From Brevibacillus brevis (GTDB lineage Bacteria; Bacillota; Bacilli; Brevibacillales; Brevibacillaceae), in assembly GCF_031583145.1 (NCBI RefSeq), contig NZ_CP134050.1, positions 3,175,501 to 3,239,500 of the forward strand: DNA of 64,000 nt, in the 5' to 3' direction. Each line of letters starts with the position of its first letter. Position 1 is the first letter of the stretch. The notes beneath the pieces are model-generated. The model was given only the letters and a program-made list of their open reading frames with translations. It was not told the DNA's origin and made no database searches. Below, one piece after another: positions 44,822 through 53,417 of this stretch. The position numbers and the translations under genes were made by a program.

Positions 44822-45034
44822 ATGAACGGAATGGATTGGGTGGAATTTATCCGGAAAACCGAAAACAAGATGTTTCATATTCACCGGGCGATAGATGGGA
44901 TCTGTAACGAGCCCGAGTACAAAGAGTCCGTTGCTGCATTGACAGAGGTCGTACGGGACTATCAGGTGCTCGTGGAAAAGGCAAAGAACGAGCTGCGCAG
45001 CGTCGACTTGCACCATGACCACCACGTGGATTGA
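44822..45034 (+). CDS. Small hypothetical protein with histidine-rich tail
   Basis: The 70-residue protein starts at ATG 44822, after AAAGGAGG. It is helical and ends with D-L-H-H-D-H-H-V-D, a possible metal-binding tail. No signal peptide or membrane segment. Function unknown. It may be co-regulated with the divergent transporter. Confidence 0.65.
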   Translation: MNGMDWVEFIRKTENKMFHIHRAIDGICNEPEYKESVAALTEVVRDYQVLVEKAKNELRSVDLHHDHHVD

Positions 45035-45074
45035 CCTGCCCCTTTGACTTCTCAGACAAGGGATGATCGAGATA

Positions 45075-45107
45075 GGAAGGCTCCCTCACGCAGGGGAGTC
45101 TTCTTTT
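45075..45107 (+). terminator. Terminator of the 70-residue protein gene
   Basis: GAAGGCTCCC pairs imperfectly with GGGGAGTCTTC and is followed by TTTTT. Confidence 0.7.
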
Positions 45108-45280
45108 TGCATCTATTCCCACGACCTTGACAATGGAATGTCACAATCAAACACTCTCAACACCATCGTGGACGAAGATGAGCCAGAAATCTTTAGTTAA
45201 GAGTGGTTCACGTGAGTCCTGGGAGCTGATTTGCACGTGATCACTGGGCTCGCAGCCTTGTCGCTCGGACAGAAGCCAAG

Positions 45281-45315
45281 CAAAAAAGCGCATGGCCGTC
45301 GCCTGCGCTTTTTAT
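45281..45315 (-). terminator. Terminator of the YebC-family gene
   Basis: AAAAAGCGCA (45283-45292) pairs with TGCGCTTTTT (45304-45313), with U runs in both directions. It follows the minus-strand gene ending at 45347. Confidence 0.8.
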
Positions 45316-45346
45316 CCAACGATGATGTTGGCACGAATATGCGAAT

Positions 45347-46066
45347 TTACTCACCCAAGTCAACGTTATGGTACACTTGCTGCACGTCATCCAGATCTTC
45401 CAGGGCATCGATCAATTTTTCAAACTGTGCACGTGCATCCTCCGGCAAGGTGATCTCGTTTTGCGCGAGCATCGTCAATTCCGCAACGGTAAACTCGGAA
45501 ACCCCCGCCTTTTTGAACGCTTCTTGCACGGCATGGAACTGATCCGGCTCTGCGTAAACGATGACCGCGTCCTCTTCTTCGATGATATCGCGTACATCGA
45601 CGTCAGCTTCCATCAAGATTTCCAGCGCTTCTTCCGCCGTTTTTCCTTCAAGGCCGATCACCGCCGTCGGATTGAACATGTATGCGACCGAACCGGTTAC
45701 CCCCATGTTGCCGCCGTTTTTGTTAAAGGCTGCGCGCACTTCCGGTGCCGTACGGTTTACGTTGTTGGTCAAAGCATCCACGATGATCATCGAGCCGTTC
45801 GGACCAAATCCTTCGTAGCGCAATTCATCGTAGGTTTCCTCGGAACCGCCTTTGGCTTTTTCAATCGCCCGGTCAATGATCGCTTTTGGTACGCTGTATG
45901 TCTTGGCACGCTCGAGCACGACTTTCAGAGCGCGGTTGGACTCTGGATCGGGTTCACCCTGTTTCGCCGCGACGTAAATCTCTTTTCCAAACTTTGCGTA
46001 AATGCGGCTGGTGCTGGCATCTTTAGAAGCCTTCTTCTCTTTGATATTGTTCCATTTACGACCCAT
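45347..46066 (-). CDS. yeeI: YebC/PmpR family protein, YeeI type
   Basis: The 239-residue protein opens with [15 protein letters not shown], the start typical of the B. subtilis YeeI branch; the other branch starts with A-G-H-S-K-W. It has Y-E-G-F-G-P-N-G near residue 84 and [12 protein letters not shown] near 110. YebC proteins act as DNA-binding regulators or, as shown recently in some species, help ribosomes at proline stretches. GAGTGGG precedes the ATG. Confidence 0.93.
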   Translation of the reverse strand: MGRKWNNIKEKKASKDASTSRIYAKFGKEIYVAAKQGEPDPESNRALKVVLERAKTYSVPKAIIDRAIEKAKGGSEETYDELRYEGFGPNGSMIIVDALTNNVNRTAPEVRAAFNKNGGNMGVTGSVAYMFNPTAVIGLEGKTAEEALEILMEADVDVRDIIEEEDAVIVYAEPDQFHAVQEAFKKAGVSEFTVAELTMLAQNEITLPEDARAQFEKLIDALEDLDDVQQVYHNVDLGE

Positions 46067-46340
46067 ATTTTCCCACTCGCTTTCAATTCCAGAAGATTAG
46101 TAAATGAAATAACAGACAAATGGCAGTCGGGGCTTCGGCCCTTTCACGATCACTGCCAAAAAGCGCAAACGTGATTTGCACTCTTTCACAAGACTATATT
46201 ATACCTTACTTCGCCCGTTATTATAAGGTAGATTCTCAAAAAAAGACAGCATCAAGGTGCTTCCCGCTTCCTTTCAGAAACGCAAAAGATCCCCTGCTTT
46301 CCGTGAATGGGGCGATGGATCCGCTTGCTCGCTTTCTATC

Positions 46341-46378
46341 AAAAACCGCCCGGAGATGATAGAACCCCGAGCGGTTTG
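46341..46378 (-). terminator. Terminator of the YczE-like gene
   Basis: On the minus strand AAACCGCTCGG pairs with CCGGGCGGTTT (one wobble) and U residues follow. Confidence 0.75.
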
Positions 46379-46390
46379 CTTGCGCAGCAC

Positions 46391-47044
46391 TTATTTGGCC
46401 ACGGGCTGTTGGACTGTTTTCCCGAACGGCTTCGCCAGCATTCTCTCCCACATGGGGATAAACTGCTTGATCAGCGGTCCAATCGCTACGGCCGTAACCA
46501 CCGTCCCCACAGATACCGGACCTCCGAGCAAAAATCCGCTCAATGCAACGGTACACTCAATGCCGATCCGCACCTTGCTGATGTCCCAGCCCGTTTTCTC
46601 GTGCAAGGCGAGCATGAAGCTGTCCCGCGGACCCGCACCGATGCGCGGCGAGATATACATCCCCGTGCCGCATGTATAAATGAGCAAGCCAGCTCCGAAT
46701 AGGACGGCTCGTTCGAGCACCGTCTGGCCGATCGGGATCCATTTCAACCACATAAAGAGATCGATGAAGAGCCCGAAGAAAAACATGTTTAAAAACATCC
46801 CTGCATTCGGCTTGATTCTGCCGATGAGGTAGGACGAGACAATGATCAGCAGGCCGACAATTTGCGACCACATCCCAATCGTCAGTCCGAACGTCTTTTG
46901 CAAACCGATGTGCAGCGTATCCCACGGAGCTACGCCCAAGTCTGCTTCAATCATCATGCCGATCCCGTACCCCATGACGGCCAGCCCGAGCATAAACACC
47001 CCGTATCGTATCGTCACCGGGTGAACGAAAAACCTCTTTACCAT
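46391..47044 (-). CDS. YczE/YitT-type membrane protein
   Basis: The 217-residue integral membrane protein has five to six helices and family motifs G-V-A-P-W-D-T-L-H near residue 36 and P-R-I-G-A-G-P-R-D near 132. B. subtilis YczE is needed for surfactin synthesis through phosphopantetheine transfer, but here no such genes are near. The role is unknown. It is monocistronic, with a terminator. Confidence 0.85.
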   Translation of the reverse strand: MVKRFFVHPVTIRYGVFMLGLAVMGYGIGMMIEADLGVAPWDTLHIGLQKTFGLTIGMWSQIVGLLIIVSSYLIGRIKPNAGMFLNMFFFGLFIDLFMWLKWIPIGQTVLERAVLFGAGLLIYTCGTGMYISPRIGAGPRDSFMLALHEKTGWDISKVRIGIECTVALSGFLLGGPVSVGTVVTAVAIGPLIKQFIPMWERMLAKPFGKTVQQPVAK

Positions 47045-47393
47045 TCTGGTTTCCCCCTTGAGGGTGGTCCCTCATTGATCCTGCCTTCTTTAGAAGGCTG
47101 CAGGGGGCGATTGGGCGATTGCCAACATCCATCTATCCATATGGGTCACCTTCTTTCCTTCCTGATGAAACGTACCGTCCTTCCCGAGGACCCGAGTGGT
47201 ACGGGTGTCGGCATCGGTAAGGGAATACCCTTCATTTTCATATAATTTGCACAAATTGTCTAGTACGATCCCTGTCGCACAGAGGCAACAGGATGTATCA
47301 GCGTGGTCGGAAGTGTGCTCTACCCCAATAACAAAGGAAGCATAAAATGGCGCTGTTTTCCACACCCTACGATGGAGAGGTGATGGATAGAAC
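47045..47393. other. Intergenic stretch upstream of yczE-like gene
   Basis: A minus-strand frame ends at 47090 with a plausible-looking tail (T-H-M-D-R-W-M-L-A-I-A-Q), and a 31-codon frame overlaps it, but neither has a good start. I do not call a gene. A promoter-like TAGACA with downstream TATATG occurs on the minus strand around 47245-47265. Confidence 0.35.
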
Positions 47394-47552
47394 ATGGACG
47401 CAAAAAAACATGCCCGCAAACACGAACCGACCGTAGCCCCCAGCATGAATGGCCATGATCCGCTCGAAGCAGAGGCCAGCTCCGAGGAAATTGAAAAAGG
47501 GGACTACACCTCGGTAACCAAACTGTTTCTGGATCGTACGCCGGAGGACTGA
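47394..47552 (+). CDS. Small acidic hypothetical protein (52 aa)
   Basis: The 52-residue frame begins with a basic head D-A-K-K-H-A-R-K-H-E-P and turns acidic, with E-A-E-A-S-S-E-E-I-E-K-G-D-Y-T and ending F-L-D-R-T-P-E-D. GGAGAGG lies about 13 bases before the ATG. Composition suggests a real soluble small protein, perhaps sporulation related, but no family is recognised. Confidence 0.5.
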   Translation: MDAKKHARKHEPTVAPSMNGHDPLEAEASSEEIEKGDYTSVTKLFLDRTPED

Positions 47553-47722
47553 TCGAAAGAGGGATTTGTTCCTCTCTCTGCTCGGCTTTTCCCCGACCGC
47601 CTATGAGAACATGGCTCCTGTCTGTCCACGCGAAGATGGATCAGGAGCTATGAAAAGCTAGGTTGAATCCTTGAGGCCACCAGTGCAAACAAAGAGGCAA
47701 AAACGAAACCATTGCTTTCCAA

Positions 47723-47752
47723 TAAAAAAGAACACTGCAATGAACTACAGTG
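47723..47752 (-). terminator. Terminator of rpmJ
   Basis: CACTG (47733-47737) pairs with CAGTG (47748-47752); on the minus strand TTCTTTTTT follows. Confidence 0.75.
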
Positions 47753-47772
47753 CCCCTCTCTAAGGGTTTCCA

Positions 47773-47886
47773 TTAACCCTGTCTTTGCTTGTGTTTCGTA
47801 TTCTCACAAATCACCATGACCGTTCGGCGCCTTCTAACCGTTTTGCATTTTTCACACATATGTTTAACAGATGGTCTGACTTTCAT
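47773..47886 (-). CDS. rpmJ: Ribosomal protein bL36 (stand-alone copy)
   Basis: The 37-residue frame reads [15 protein letters not shown] then V-I-C-E-N and ends K-H-K-Q-R-Q-G. It has the zinc ligands Cys11, Cys14, Cys27 and a His, so it is the zinc-binding form. AAAGGAGG lies nine bases before the ATG. It stands alone, far from any S10/spc/alpha operon genes in this window, with its own promoter and terminator. It is either a second copy or a displaced rpmJ. His9 and T-V-R-R-R-R differ from the usual sequence. Confidence 0.93.
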   Translation of the reverse strand: MKVRPSVKHMCEKCKTVRRRRTVMVICENTKHKQRQG

Positions 47887-47916
47887 GATAAAATGCCTCC
47901 TTTGCCTTATTGGGCA

Positions 47917-47944
47917 ATTATAATAAAGCATAACGTATAGACAA
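47917..47944 (-). promoter_or_regulatory. Promoter of rpmJ
   Basis: On the minus strand TTGTCT (47939-47944) and a perfect TATAAT (47917-47922) are 16 bp apart, 30 bp upstream of the start codon. Confidence 0.75.
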
Positions 47945-48131
47945 GAAGATAGATAACCGTATTGAAAATCGTATAGCAACAAACAAACCCAGTCAATTGA
48001 TAATCGTTGGTACAAATGATGCAAGCCCAAATTTTCGGTAATATGCAATGCGAAAAGGTTACTCCACAAGTATGCCCCTTCTAATTCATTATGGTTCAGA
48101 ACGAATAACCATTTCGCTTCACCCCTGGCAA

Positions 48132-48509
48132 TCACTCCTTCACGATGAAACGATACGCGGTGGAAGCCGTTCCACCTCTTGCATCACTTGCAGTCACGAT
48201 AATTGCTACCTTCCCCGCTTTCCGCGCCATTACTTTAATCAAATTCCCTTCCACACGGACGGTTGCTATCGCCTGACTCTGGGACAATGCTGAAAACACC
48301 AGTTCATCTCCATCAACATCCGCAAATATGTGGCTTGCATCAATTTCGTACTCAACCCAAGGAGTAATCGTCTCGGGATCCGGCATTTCTTCTACTACTA
48401 GGGGAGGATGGTTGGCTCCTTCTGATCCGGATGCTGAAACCCCCCCACTGATTAGAAAACCTGTCATTGTTGCTATCAAAGCCTTTGAAAGTATCCATGC
48501 ATGCATCAT
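48132..48509 (-). CDS. Secreted protein with an Ig-like/cadherin-like domain
   Basis: The 125-residue protein has a signal peptide ([14 protein letters not shown] ending near V-S-A) and one beta-sandwich domain with [13 protein letters not shown] and [10 protein letters not shown], the pattern of cadherin-like bacterial repeats that may bind calcium. The ATG at 48509 follows GGAG. A single domain is short for such proteins; they are usually much larger. Surface binding role is inferred. Confidence 0.7.
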   Translation of the reverse strand: MMHAWILSKALIATMTGFLISGGVSASGSEGANHPPLVVEEMPDPETITPWVEYEIDASHIFADVDGDELVFSALSQSQAIATVRVEGNLIKVMARKAGKVAIIVTASDARGGTASTAYRFIVKE

Positions 48510-48556
48510 AACAGCACTCCATTCCCGATCATTCATCCCGTGCTACGTTTAGGATA

Positions 48557-48787
48557 TCATACTTCCTCCCTACACATAACTGAGCTTCTACAAATGACCT
48601 CCATTTCGTTTGGGATGGAGGCTATCATTCTATTTTTCGCGGACACTATCGTGCCAAGCTCGAGCACTTGCAGGCTTGATTCTCTAGCGAGCAGCTTTGG
48701 ATTCTGCACAAACGCTCCGTTCTCCAGTTCGTCTGCTTGAATCATGGCATCATTTGGGGTATGGGAATTCATACCTTTTTTAAGCAT
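48557..48787 (-). CDS. Small hypothetical protein
   Basis: The 76-residue protein starts at ATG 48787 after GGAGGGG. It has K-K-G-M-N-S-H-T-P-N-D-A near the start and V-S-A-K-N-R-M-I-A-S-I near the middle. Two or three cysteines occur late in the chain. No family recognised. Confidence 0.55.
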   Translation of the reverse strand: MLKKGMNSHTPNDAMIQADELENGAFVQNPKLLARESSLQVLELGTIVSAKNRMIASIPNEMEVICRSSVMCREEV

Positions 48788-48886
48788 AAGAATCCCCTCC
48801 AAGTAGCGTGTACCACCCACCGTTAGACGGGCGGACTTTTTACACTGCCTACTGAAAAGGGGATTCGTACCACGAGCATATTCTTG

Positions 48887-49426
48887 TCAGCTGTTCGATA
48901 GACCCGGTCCGGGATCATTCGTAAAATCGGCTGGCTTGCCATACGTTGGTGCAGGGATTTCCGAACTGTACGTCAGTTGTTCCAGCTGGTGGCTCAGATC
49001 CATCAGATGGGAGTTAAGCTGATGAAATTGGTCAAGAAGCTGTTCCTCTTGCCGATATGTCTGAAGAGATTGATACGCTGTCATGTTCATGGTTTGCTGT
49101 TCGGTGTCTGAGGCTTTCTCAAACTCCTCCTTGGAAGTACCCACGGAAGAACGGTACATGTTCACAAGGGGGCCTTGCGCTTGTTCCACCTCATCGGTCA
49201 ACGTATGCAAGTTTCGACGAATTTGCGCCAATTGCTGCCGAACCGCATCCACATGCGCCTTGTTTCCAACTCCTGAAAAGCCGTTGACTTGAGAAGCAAT
49301 GCCTTGAATTGATTGCGTCACGTTTTGTATTTGATTGGAAAACGCATGGTTTCCCGTGGCCATCTCCAGCCTCTGAACAGATTGTTGCAAGCGATTGAGG
49401 ACCTCGGTGATTTGCTGATTTTGCAT
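48887..49426 (-). CDS. Coiled-coil hypothetical protein
   Basis: The 179-residue protein is nearly all helical and rich in glutamine, with heptad patterns over about residues 5-85 and 110-150 (L-N-R-L-Q-Q-S-V-Q-R-L, then L-N-S-H-L-M-D-L-S-H-Q-L). It has no cysteine, no signal peptide and ends in a Gly/Pro/Ser-rich tail. ATG 49426 follows GAGGGG. It may be structural, for example spore-associated, but this is a guess. Confidence 0.65.
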   Translation of the reverse strand: MQNQQITEVLNRLQQSVQRLEMATGNHAFSNQIQNVTQSIQGIASQVNGFSGVGNKAHVDAVRQQLAQIRRNLHTLTDEVEQAQGPLVNMYRSSVGTSKEEFEKASDTEQQTMNMTAYQSLQTYRQEEQLLDQFHQLNSHLMDLSHQLEQLTYSSEIPAPTYGKPADFTNDPGPGLSNS

Positions 49427-50035
49427 GTCGTTCACCCCTCATGAATCATACACGGTGCATTGCTACACGTACCGTCCCATCCATGTTAGAGGCCAGACTT
49501 CTCCCCCACTCACGGTAGTGACAGGCTGCTACAGGAAATCTCCTTACACCGATTGGCTTATTGTCCCCCAAAAACCTGTTGCGTATGTGGTGGAAAAACC
49601 CAGCATCTTCATCAGTCTGTCTGCCTCACGTTCCTGTCCTCAAAACGACAGCACGTTTACGTCCAGATTAAACAGCATCCAGCTAACTCTAATTCGAAGT
49701 CAATAAAAATACCCAGATCACCCAAAATATTCCACGAGGGATATCCGATTTGGTGTGAACACTGTAACTGGAATCTCGCCATCCCTTCAAAAGAACGCCA
49801 AGGTACAACTTGGGAACGCCTCGAGAGGAGAATGCAGGCAATTCATTGACCTCGCAGGATTTCCTATACAGAATGAGACAAGTCATGTGTTATATAAAAT
49901 AATGATCCGATCCTCCATGGTATCATTTACATGTATTGCTGCTACCAAATAGGTTAACTTTCGTTAGCAGACCGTATTGAAGGCTCTGATGTATGCTAAA
50001 GATGCCCGTTGTAAATTTTCACTTCTGATCCGTTG
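49427..50035. other. Decayed stretch with a zinc-ribbon-like fragment
   Basis: No intact gene is recognised. On the plus strand around 49733-49849 one frame reads H-E-G-Y-P-I-W-C-E-H-C-N-W-N-L, which looks like the zinc-binding start of Bacillus membrane metallopeptidase-like proteins, but it stops soon after and the following sense lies in another frame. It appears to be a remnant. No 5' exon for the broken gene beyond 50124 could be identified. Confidence 0.35.
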
Positions 50036-50122
50036 ATGGAACGCCGTGTGCGATGAAAGTCGCCTGCACGGTGTAGGCTCGAACGAAATCCCTCACAAAT
50101 AAAGGGAATAAGTCGAGAATAG
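50036..50122 (+). mobile_element. Group II intron 3' remnant (domain V and VI)
   Basis: CGCCGTG (50042-50048) pairs with CACGGTG (50067-50073); a 2-base bulge, a second 4-5 bp helix and a GAAA loop complete a textbook domain V. Domain VI follows (CTCGA at 50078 with TCGAG at 50113, and CCCT with AGGG inside). The triad reads CGC rather than AGC. No reverse transcriptase frame is found, so only the 3' end of the intron remains. Confidence 0.65.
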
Positions 50123-50123
50123 C

Positions 50124-50438
50124 GATACGAAACCAATTCATGATGTTGTAATTTTTGGGTCTGGTTGGCATGTGTCTCATGGAAGATTTGTTGATTTTTA
50201 CTACACCGCCCCGCAGGACGCCACAGCTGAGAAAGTCTTACAGTCTACGGACAATGGAGAAACTTGGGAGGATGCTTACCTGCCATTAGGGATTAATTCC
50301 GGCTCCGCTAATGGGATTCCCAAGCATATTGTACGTGCTGCTCAGTTACAGGCAGGAAAAACCTATCTATTTAAGGTGGTCATTACAGGTGGTAAGAATG
50401 AAGGCGAATCAAATATGATTACTCAAACTGTCATGTAA
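50124..50438 (+). pseudogene. 3' exon of a beta-rich surface-type protein cut by the intron remnant
   Basis: Directly after the intron end the frame opens and reads I-H-D-V-V-I-F-G-S-G-W-H-V, then D-F-Y-Y-T-A-P-Q-D-A-T and N-G-E-T-W-E-D-A, ending G-E-S-N-M-I-T-Q-T-V-M. This looks like a fibronectin III-like or sugar-binding beta sandwich. A TAA lies in frame just upstream, within domain VI, so the N-terminal part is missing. An internal GTG at 50172 lacks a good ribosome binding site. Confidence 0.6.
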
Positions 50439-50639
50439 TCCATCAACGGCCCTCGGAATATTCCGGGGGTTATTTTATGTGACGGGAATACGGCAATTAC
50501 AATCTTTATTAACAAATTTTGCAAATTAAGATGAGCCCTCGTGTATCCTCTCTTACTATTGCCATCCCTTACTCATTGTTATTGGAAACATTTTGCAGAT
50601 CATTTCGTCTTACCTTTTAAACGAGAAGGAGTGGCAGTG

Positions 50640-50940
50640 ATGAAGAAGCTTTACTTGATGTCGGTCCTTTTACTAGCATCAGGCTGTTCTACTAACTCTC
50701 CTGAATTACAATCAACCAAAATTGTGTTAGAACAGGTGAAACAACAAAATGCCGAATTGGAGCTTCAGTTAAATAAACTCAGTAAGGAACTAAAGCAAGA
50801 GAAATATTCCGCCTAATGAAGATTCCTTCGTTACCGGTTATGAGGTTTGGCACCCGGGTGGTACTCTGTCCATTCTGATTCTAAATTTTGTTCGCAAAGA
50901 CGACGTCTGGATGCTAGATGAAATCAATACTGACATCTGA
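50640..50940 (+). pseudogene. Lipoprotein gene with probable frameshift
   Basis: The ATG at 50640 follows GAAGGAG. It encodes a signal peptide with lipobox L-L-A-S-G-C and a coiled-coil stretch N-A-E-L-E-L-Q-L-N-K-L-S, then stops at 50814 after 58 residues. A continuing sense N-E-D-S-F-V-T-G-Y-E-V-W-H-P-G-G runs in the next frame to a stop at 50938, ending V-W-M-L-D-E-I-N. Deleting one base near 50812 would join the parts. Either a frameshifted gene or a short lipoprotein with a relic behind it. Confidence 0.6.
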
Positions 50941-50976
50941 CGATTTTGACTCTGGGCAAATCACGGGGGGTTTATT

Positions 50977-51204
50977 TTGTCGAGGCGATTAACCGGGGTA
51001 ATCTTTTGTTTTATAGCTGCATTCCTTTTTTGCAGTTACTATATCACGGCTGCCATATTTGCTTCCGGGGTTTCTAGTTGGAACCCTGAACTTTTCCAAA
51101 ACATGCTTTTAAGCGTCGGTGACGATCTACCTACGTGCGCTGGGTTTTCATTGACCATTGGGATCGGCTATTTGATCTGGGCTGAATTCGGAAAAGAAAA
51201 GTGA
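50977..51204 (+). CDS. Small membrane protein
   Basis: The 75-residue protein starts at TTG 50977, six bases after GGGGGG. It has two transmembrane helices (about 6-30 and 50-68) separated by N-P-E-L-F-Q-N-M-L-L-S. No family recognised. Confidence 0.55.
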   Translation: MSRRLTGVIFCFIAAFLFCSYYITAAIFASGVSSWNPELFQNMLLSVGDDLPTCAGFSLTIGIGYLIWAEFGKEK

Positions 51205-51475
51205 CATTTAACATAATTGAACAATGGTTCCCACTCTGGGTGTTCCTTCTTACCGCTCAAGTTAGGCATCCGACCCGTAAGTTGATTCGATTTTTCGGTC
51301 AAATCCAGAGCGTGTATGGCCATCTCGTTCTGATGCCGTCTCGCGCCCTTAGGAATTTCCACAATGGCCGAGTTGTGTGATTCATTATCATAGCGCTTAC
51401 CGAACAACCTATGACGATTTTCCTGGTCTGTACCAAACGTATTCATCTTTCACTGTTCTTCAGGGATACAAAATC
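51205..51475 (-). other. Gene-poor stretch, possible chemoreceptor fragment
   Basis: A minus-strand frame (51168-51446) reads S-A-I-V-E-I-P-K-G-A-R-R-H-Q-N-E-M and L-D-L-T-E-K-S-N-Q-L-T. This resembles the signalling part of a methyl-accepting chemotaxis protein. It lacks a good start and is too short, so if real it is a remnant. No other gene is visible. Confidence 0.25.
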
Positions 51476-51520
51476 ATAAAAAAACAGGTGCTTCGTCGAA
51501 TGTGGCGAGGCACCTGTTCT
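51475..51520 (-). terminator. Terminator after pxpC (copy 1)
   Basis: AACAGGTGC (51483-51491) pairs with GCACCTGTT (51510-51518), followed on the minus strand by a run of U. Confidence 0.88.
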
Positions 51521-51538
51521 ATCCACCCTGAAAGATCG

Positions 51539-52513
51539 CTACCGCAATAACTGTTGGACCGTCAGCAGCTTTTTTTTCTTTTGCAGTCTTGCTTCAATCG
51601 CCTGATCGACCGTTACGGACAAAAAACGCGTCTTGGCATGGGGGCGCGATTGGGAAATGAGGTCCAGATCGGCGTTGATTGCTGTACCGATGGTGACAAA
51701 ACCGCCGCCCGTCGTGGCATCGCGCAGGAGGAGGATCAGCTCGTGCTCGCTGGGAGCCATGATGGCGCCGATCGGATAGACAATATCGACCGCATTGGAT
51801 GCATGGTTCCCTGCCCCGAACGGCGGCTCCGCAGGATTGAACGATACACTGGATCCGAAATACCGATAGGCGATGTTGTTCGACTCCAGCCCTACCTGCC
51901 ACTCGGCATTCAAAAACGCCTTGAGCCCTTCGTCGCTCAGCCGATAGCTGGAAATTCCGAGAACGATGCGCACATCGAGGGAGGAGGAGAACTTCGGGAT
52001 GTACTCCTCCGGTATCCGTTTGCCGATATGATGAAACACGCCGGGCAGCGGCTCTCCGATGGGAATCTCGTCGCCCGCCTGCAGCTTTCGCCCGTGAAAG
52101 CCGCCCAGCTGGCTAAGCGTATAGGTCGATTTGGAACCAAGCACGTCCGGCACCTGAATGCCGCCCGAAACGCAAAGGTATGACTTCACACCCTTGCTCG
52201 TCGACCGGAGCGACAGCACGTCCCCTTCTTGCACACAGATGGTCTCCCACATCGGCGCGGGCTGGCCGTTCACTTTGATGTCGATCGGCGCGCCCGTCAC
52301 TGCCATCACCGTTTTTTTGCGGACCTCGATGACGGGCCCGAGCAGCGTAATTTCCAAAGCGGCATAGTCAAAGGGGTTGCCCAGCAGGATATTGCCCAGC
52401 AGAAAGGAATAGCGGTCCGCCGCACCGGATGGCGGCACTCCCAGGTGGTAATACATGTGGCGTCCGGTGTCCTGAACCAACGTTTGCAGCCCGCCGTCCC
52501 GGATGTGCAGCAT
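51539..52513 (-). CDS. PxpC/KipA-type carboxyltransferase-like subunit, copy 1
   Basis: The 324-residue protein is of the PxpC (KipA, AHS2) family, which with PxpB/KipI forms the ATP-dependent part of 5-oxoprolinase or the carboxyltransferase part of urea-carboxylase-like enzymes. Conserved parts are G-L-Q-T-L-V-Q-D-T-G-R, G-V-P-P-S-G-A-A-D-R-Y-S and P-F-G-A-G-N-H-A-S-N. It starts two bases after the pxpB stop (TAGTATG). This copy follows a sigma-54 activator rather than the accBC operon. Confidence 0.9.
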   Translation of the reverse strand: MLHIRDGGLQTLVQDTGRHMYYHLGVPPSGAADRYSFLLGNILLGNPFDYAALEITLLGPVIEVRKKTVMAVTGAPIDIKVNGQPAPMWETICVQEGDVLSLRSTSKGVKSYLCVSGGIQVPDVLGSKSTYTLSQLGGFHGRKLQAGDEIPIGEPLPGVFHHIGKRIPEEYIPKFSSSLDVRIVLGISSYRLSDEGLKAFLNAEWQVGLESNNIAYRYFGSSVSFNPAEPPFGAGNHASNAVDIVYPIGAIMAPSEHELILLLRDATTGGGFVTIGTAINADLDLISQSRPHAKTRFLSVTVDQAIEARLQKKKKLLTVQQLLR

Positions 52514-52514
52514 A

Positions 52515-53402
52515 CTAAAATCCCTCCATCAATCGTTTCAGATAGCGGGTTTTGTCCCAAAAATACTCTTCCGTGGAAAAGTCGACGTGCTTGATCCGAT
52601 ACCGGTACGTCCCCTCCTCCACCTGCCGGCCGATCTGGCGGTATTCCGCTTCTTCCACCGGCCGATGCTTCCAGATGTCGCCCGGTCTGGCCAGGAAGAA
52701 CGAATCCTGAAGGTCTGGCAGCCGCTGAGACTGATCAAACACCGGGACAGCCGACATCCCGATCAATTGATAGCTGCCTGGCGCCTGCAACGGATAAATG
52801 ACGGTAAACGCGCCTCCGAGTCCGACCGCCCTTCCTGGCGTGTCGGTACGCGGGCTGATGTACTTGGGGGTCTGGATGATCTGTTCCTTGGCCAGGCCGA
52901 GCGGATATTCCCATGCCGTTCCGGGAATGAAGCCCATCATCGTGATCAGATAAGGGCTGGCCGCGTGCGCCTCGATGAACCGCTGCTTGTCGGAAAAGCC
53001 GTTCAGTCTCATCACCAGTTCAAAATTGCTGATCGGATCGCGGACGACGTTGCGCTCCTGGAAGCGGCGGCTGTATTCCTGTGTCAGCGGATCATCGTAC
53101 CAGATCGGGATTTCGACGATGCGCACCCGCAGGTTCAGCTCGGACGGATTGCTCTTGGTGATGTCGATCTCCTTGAGATATTCCAGCAGGTCCGCCGCCG
53201 ATATCGCTTCCGGGTCGAACCGGATGATATAGGAGGAGTTGGACGGGCAAATGTCCAAAATTCCCGGGATTTGCCGCTTGCGCAATTCATGGGTGACGGC
53301 CAGCGCCTTGAAGTTGCTCTCCTCGCTCATATCGCGGGAAATCTCCGCATAGATGTATTCGTCTCCTCCGAAATCGAATCGGGTCTCCGGCAGGGTAAAC
53401 AT
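52515..53402 (-). CDS. PxpB/KipI-type subunit, copy 1
   Basis: The 295-residue protein is of the PxpB (KipI, AHS1) family. Family marks are L-D-I-C-P-S-N-S-S-Y near residue 50, F-I-P-G-T-A-W-E near 152 and P-R-T-D-T-P-G-R-A-V near 182. In B. subtilis KipI also inhibits KinA and KipA relieves this. GAGGAAG lies before the ATG, 15 bp after the regulator stop. It is paralogous to the copy at 58976. Confidence 0.92.
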   Translation of the reverse strand: MFTLPETRFDFGGDEYIYAEISRDMSEESNFKALAVTHELRKRQIPGILDICPSNSSYIIRFDPEAISAADLLEYLKEIDITKSNPSELNLRVRIVEIPIWYDDPLTQEYSRRFQERNVVRDPISNFELVMRLNGFSDKQRFIEAHAASPYLITMMGFIPGTAWEYPLGLAKEQIIQTPKYISPRTDTPGRAVGLGGAFTVIYPLQAPGSYQLIGMSAVPVFDQSQRLPDLQDSFFLARPGDIWKHRPVEEAEYRQIGRQVEEGTYRYRIKHVDFSTEEYFWDKTRYLKRLMEGF

Positions 53403-53417
53403 TGCTCATCTTCCTCT

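Larger units (their letters stand above)
45035..45346. other. Intergenic stretch with terminators
   Basis: It holds the terminator of the upstream small gene (45075-45107) and that of yebC (45281-45315). Between them a 20-codon frame near 45137 reads M-S-Q-S-N-T-L-N-T-I-V-D-E-D-E but has no ribosome binding site. I see no convincing gene. Confidence 0.5.

Noticed and set aside
47090-47446. 118-codon minus-strand open frame
   Set aside because: Its N-terminal part is antisense to the 52-residue gene and no start has a ribosome binding site. The tail looks somewhat protein-like, but this is not enough.
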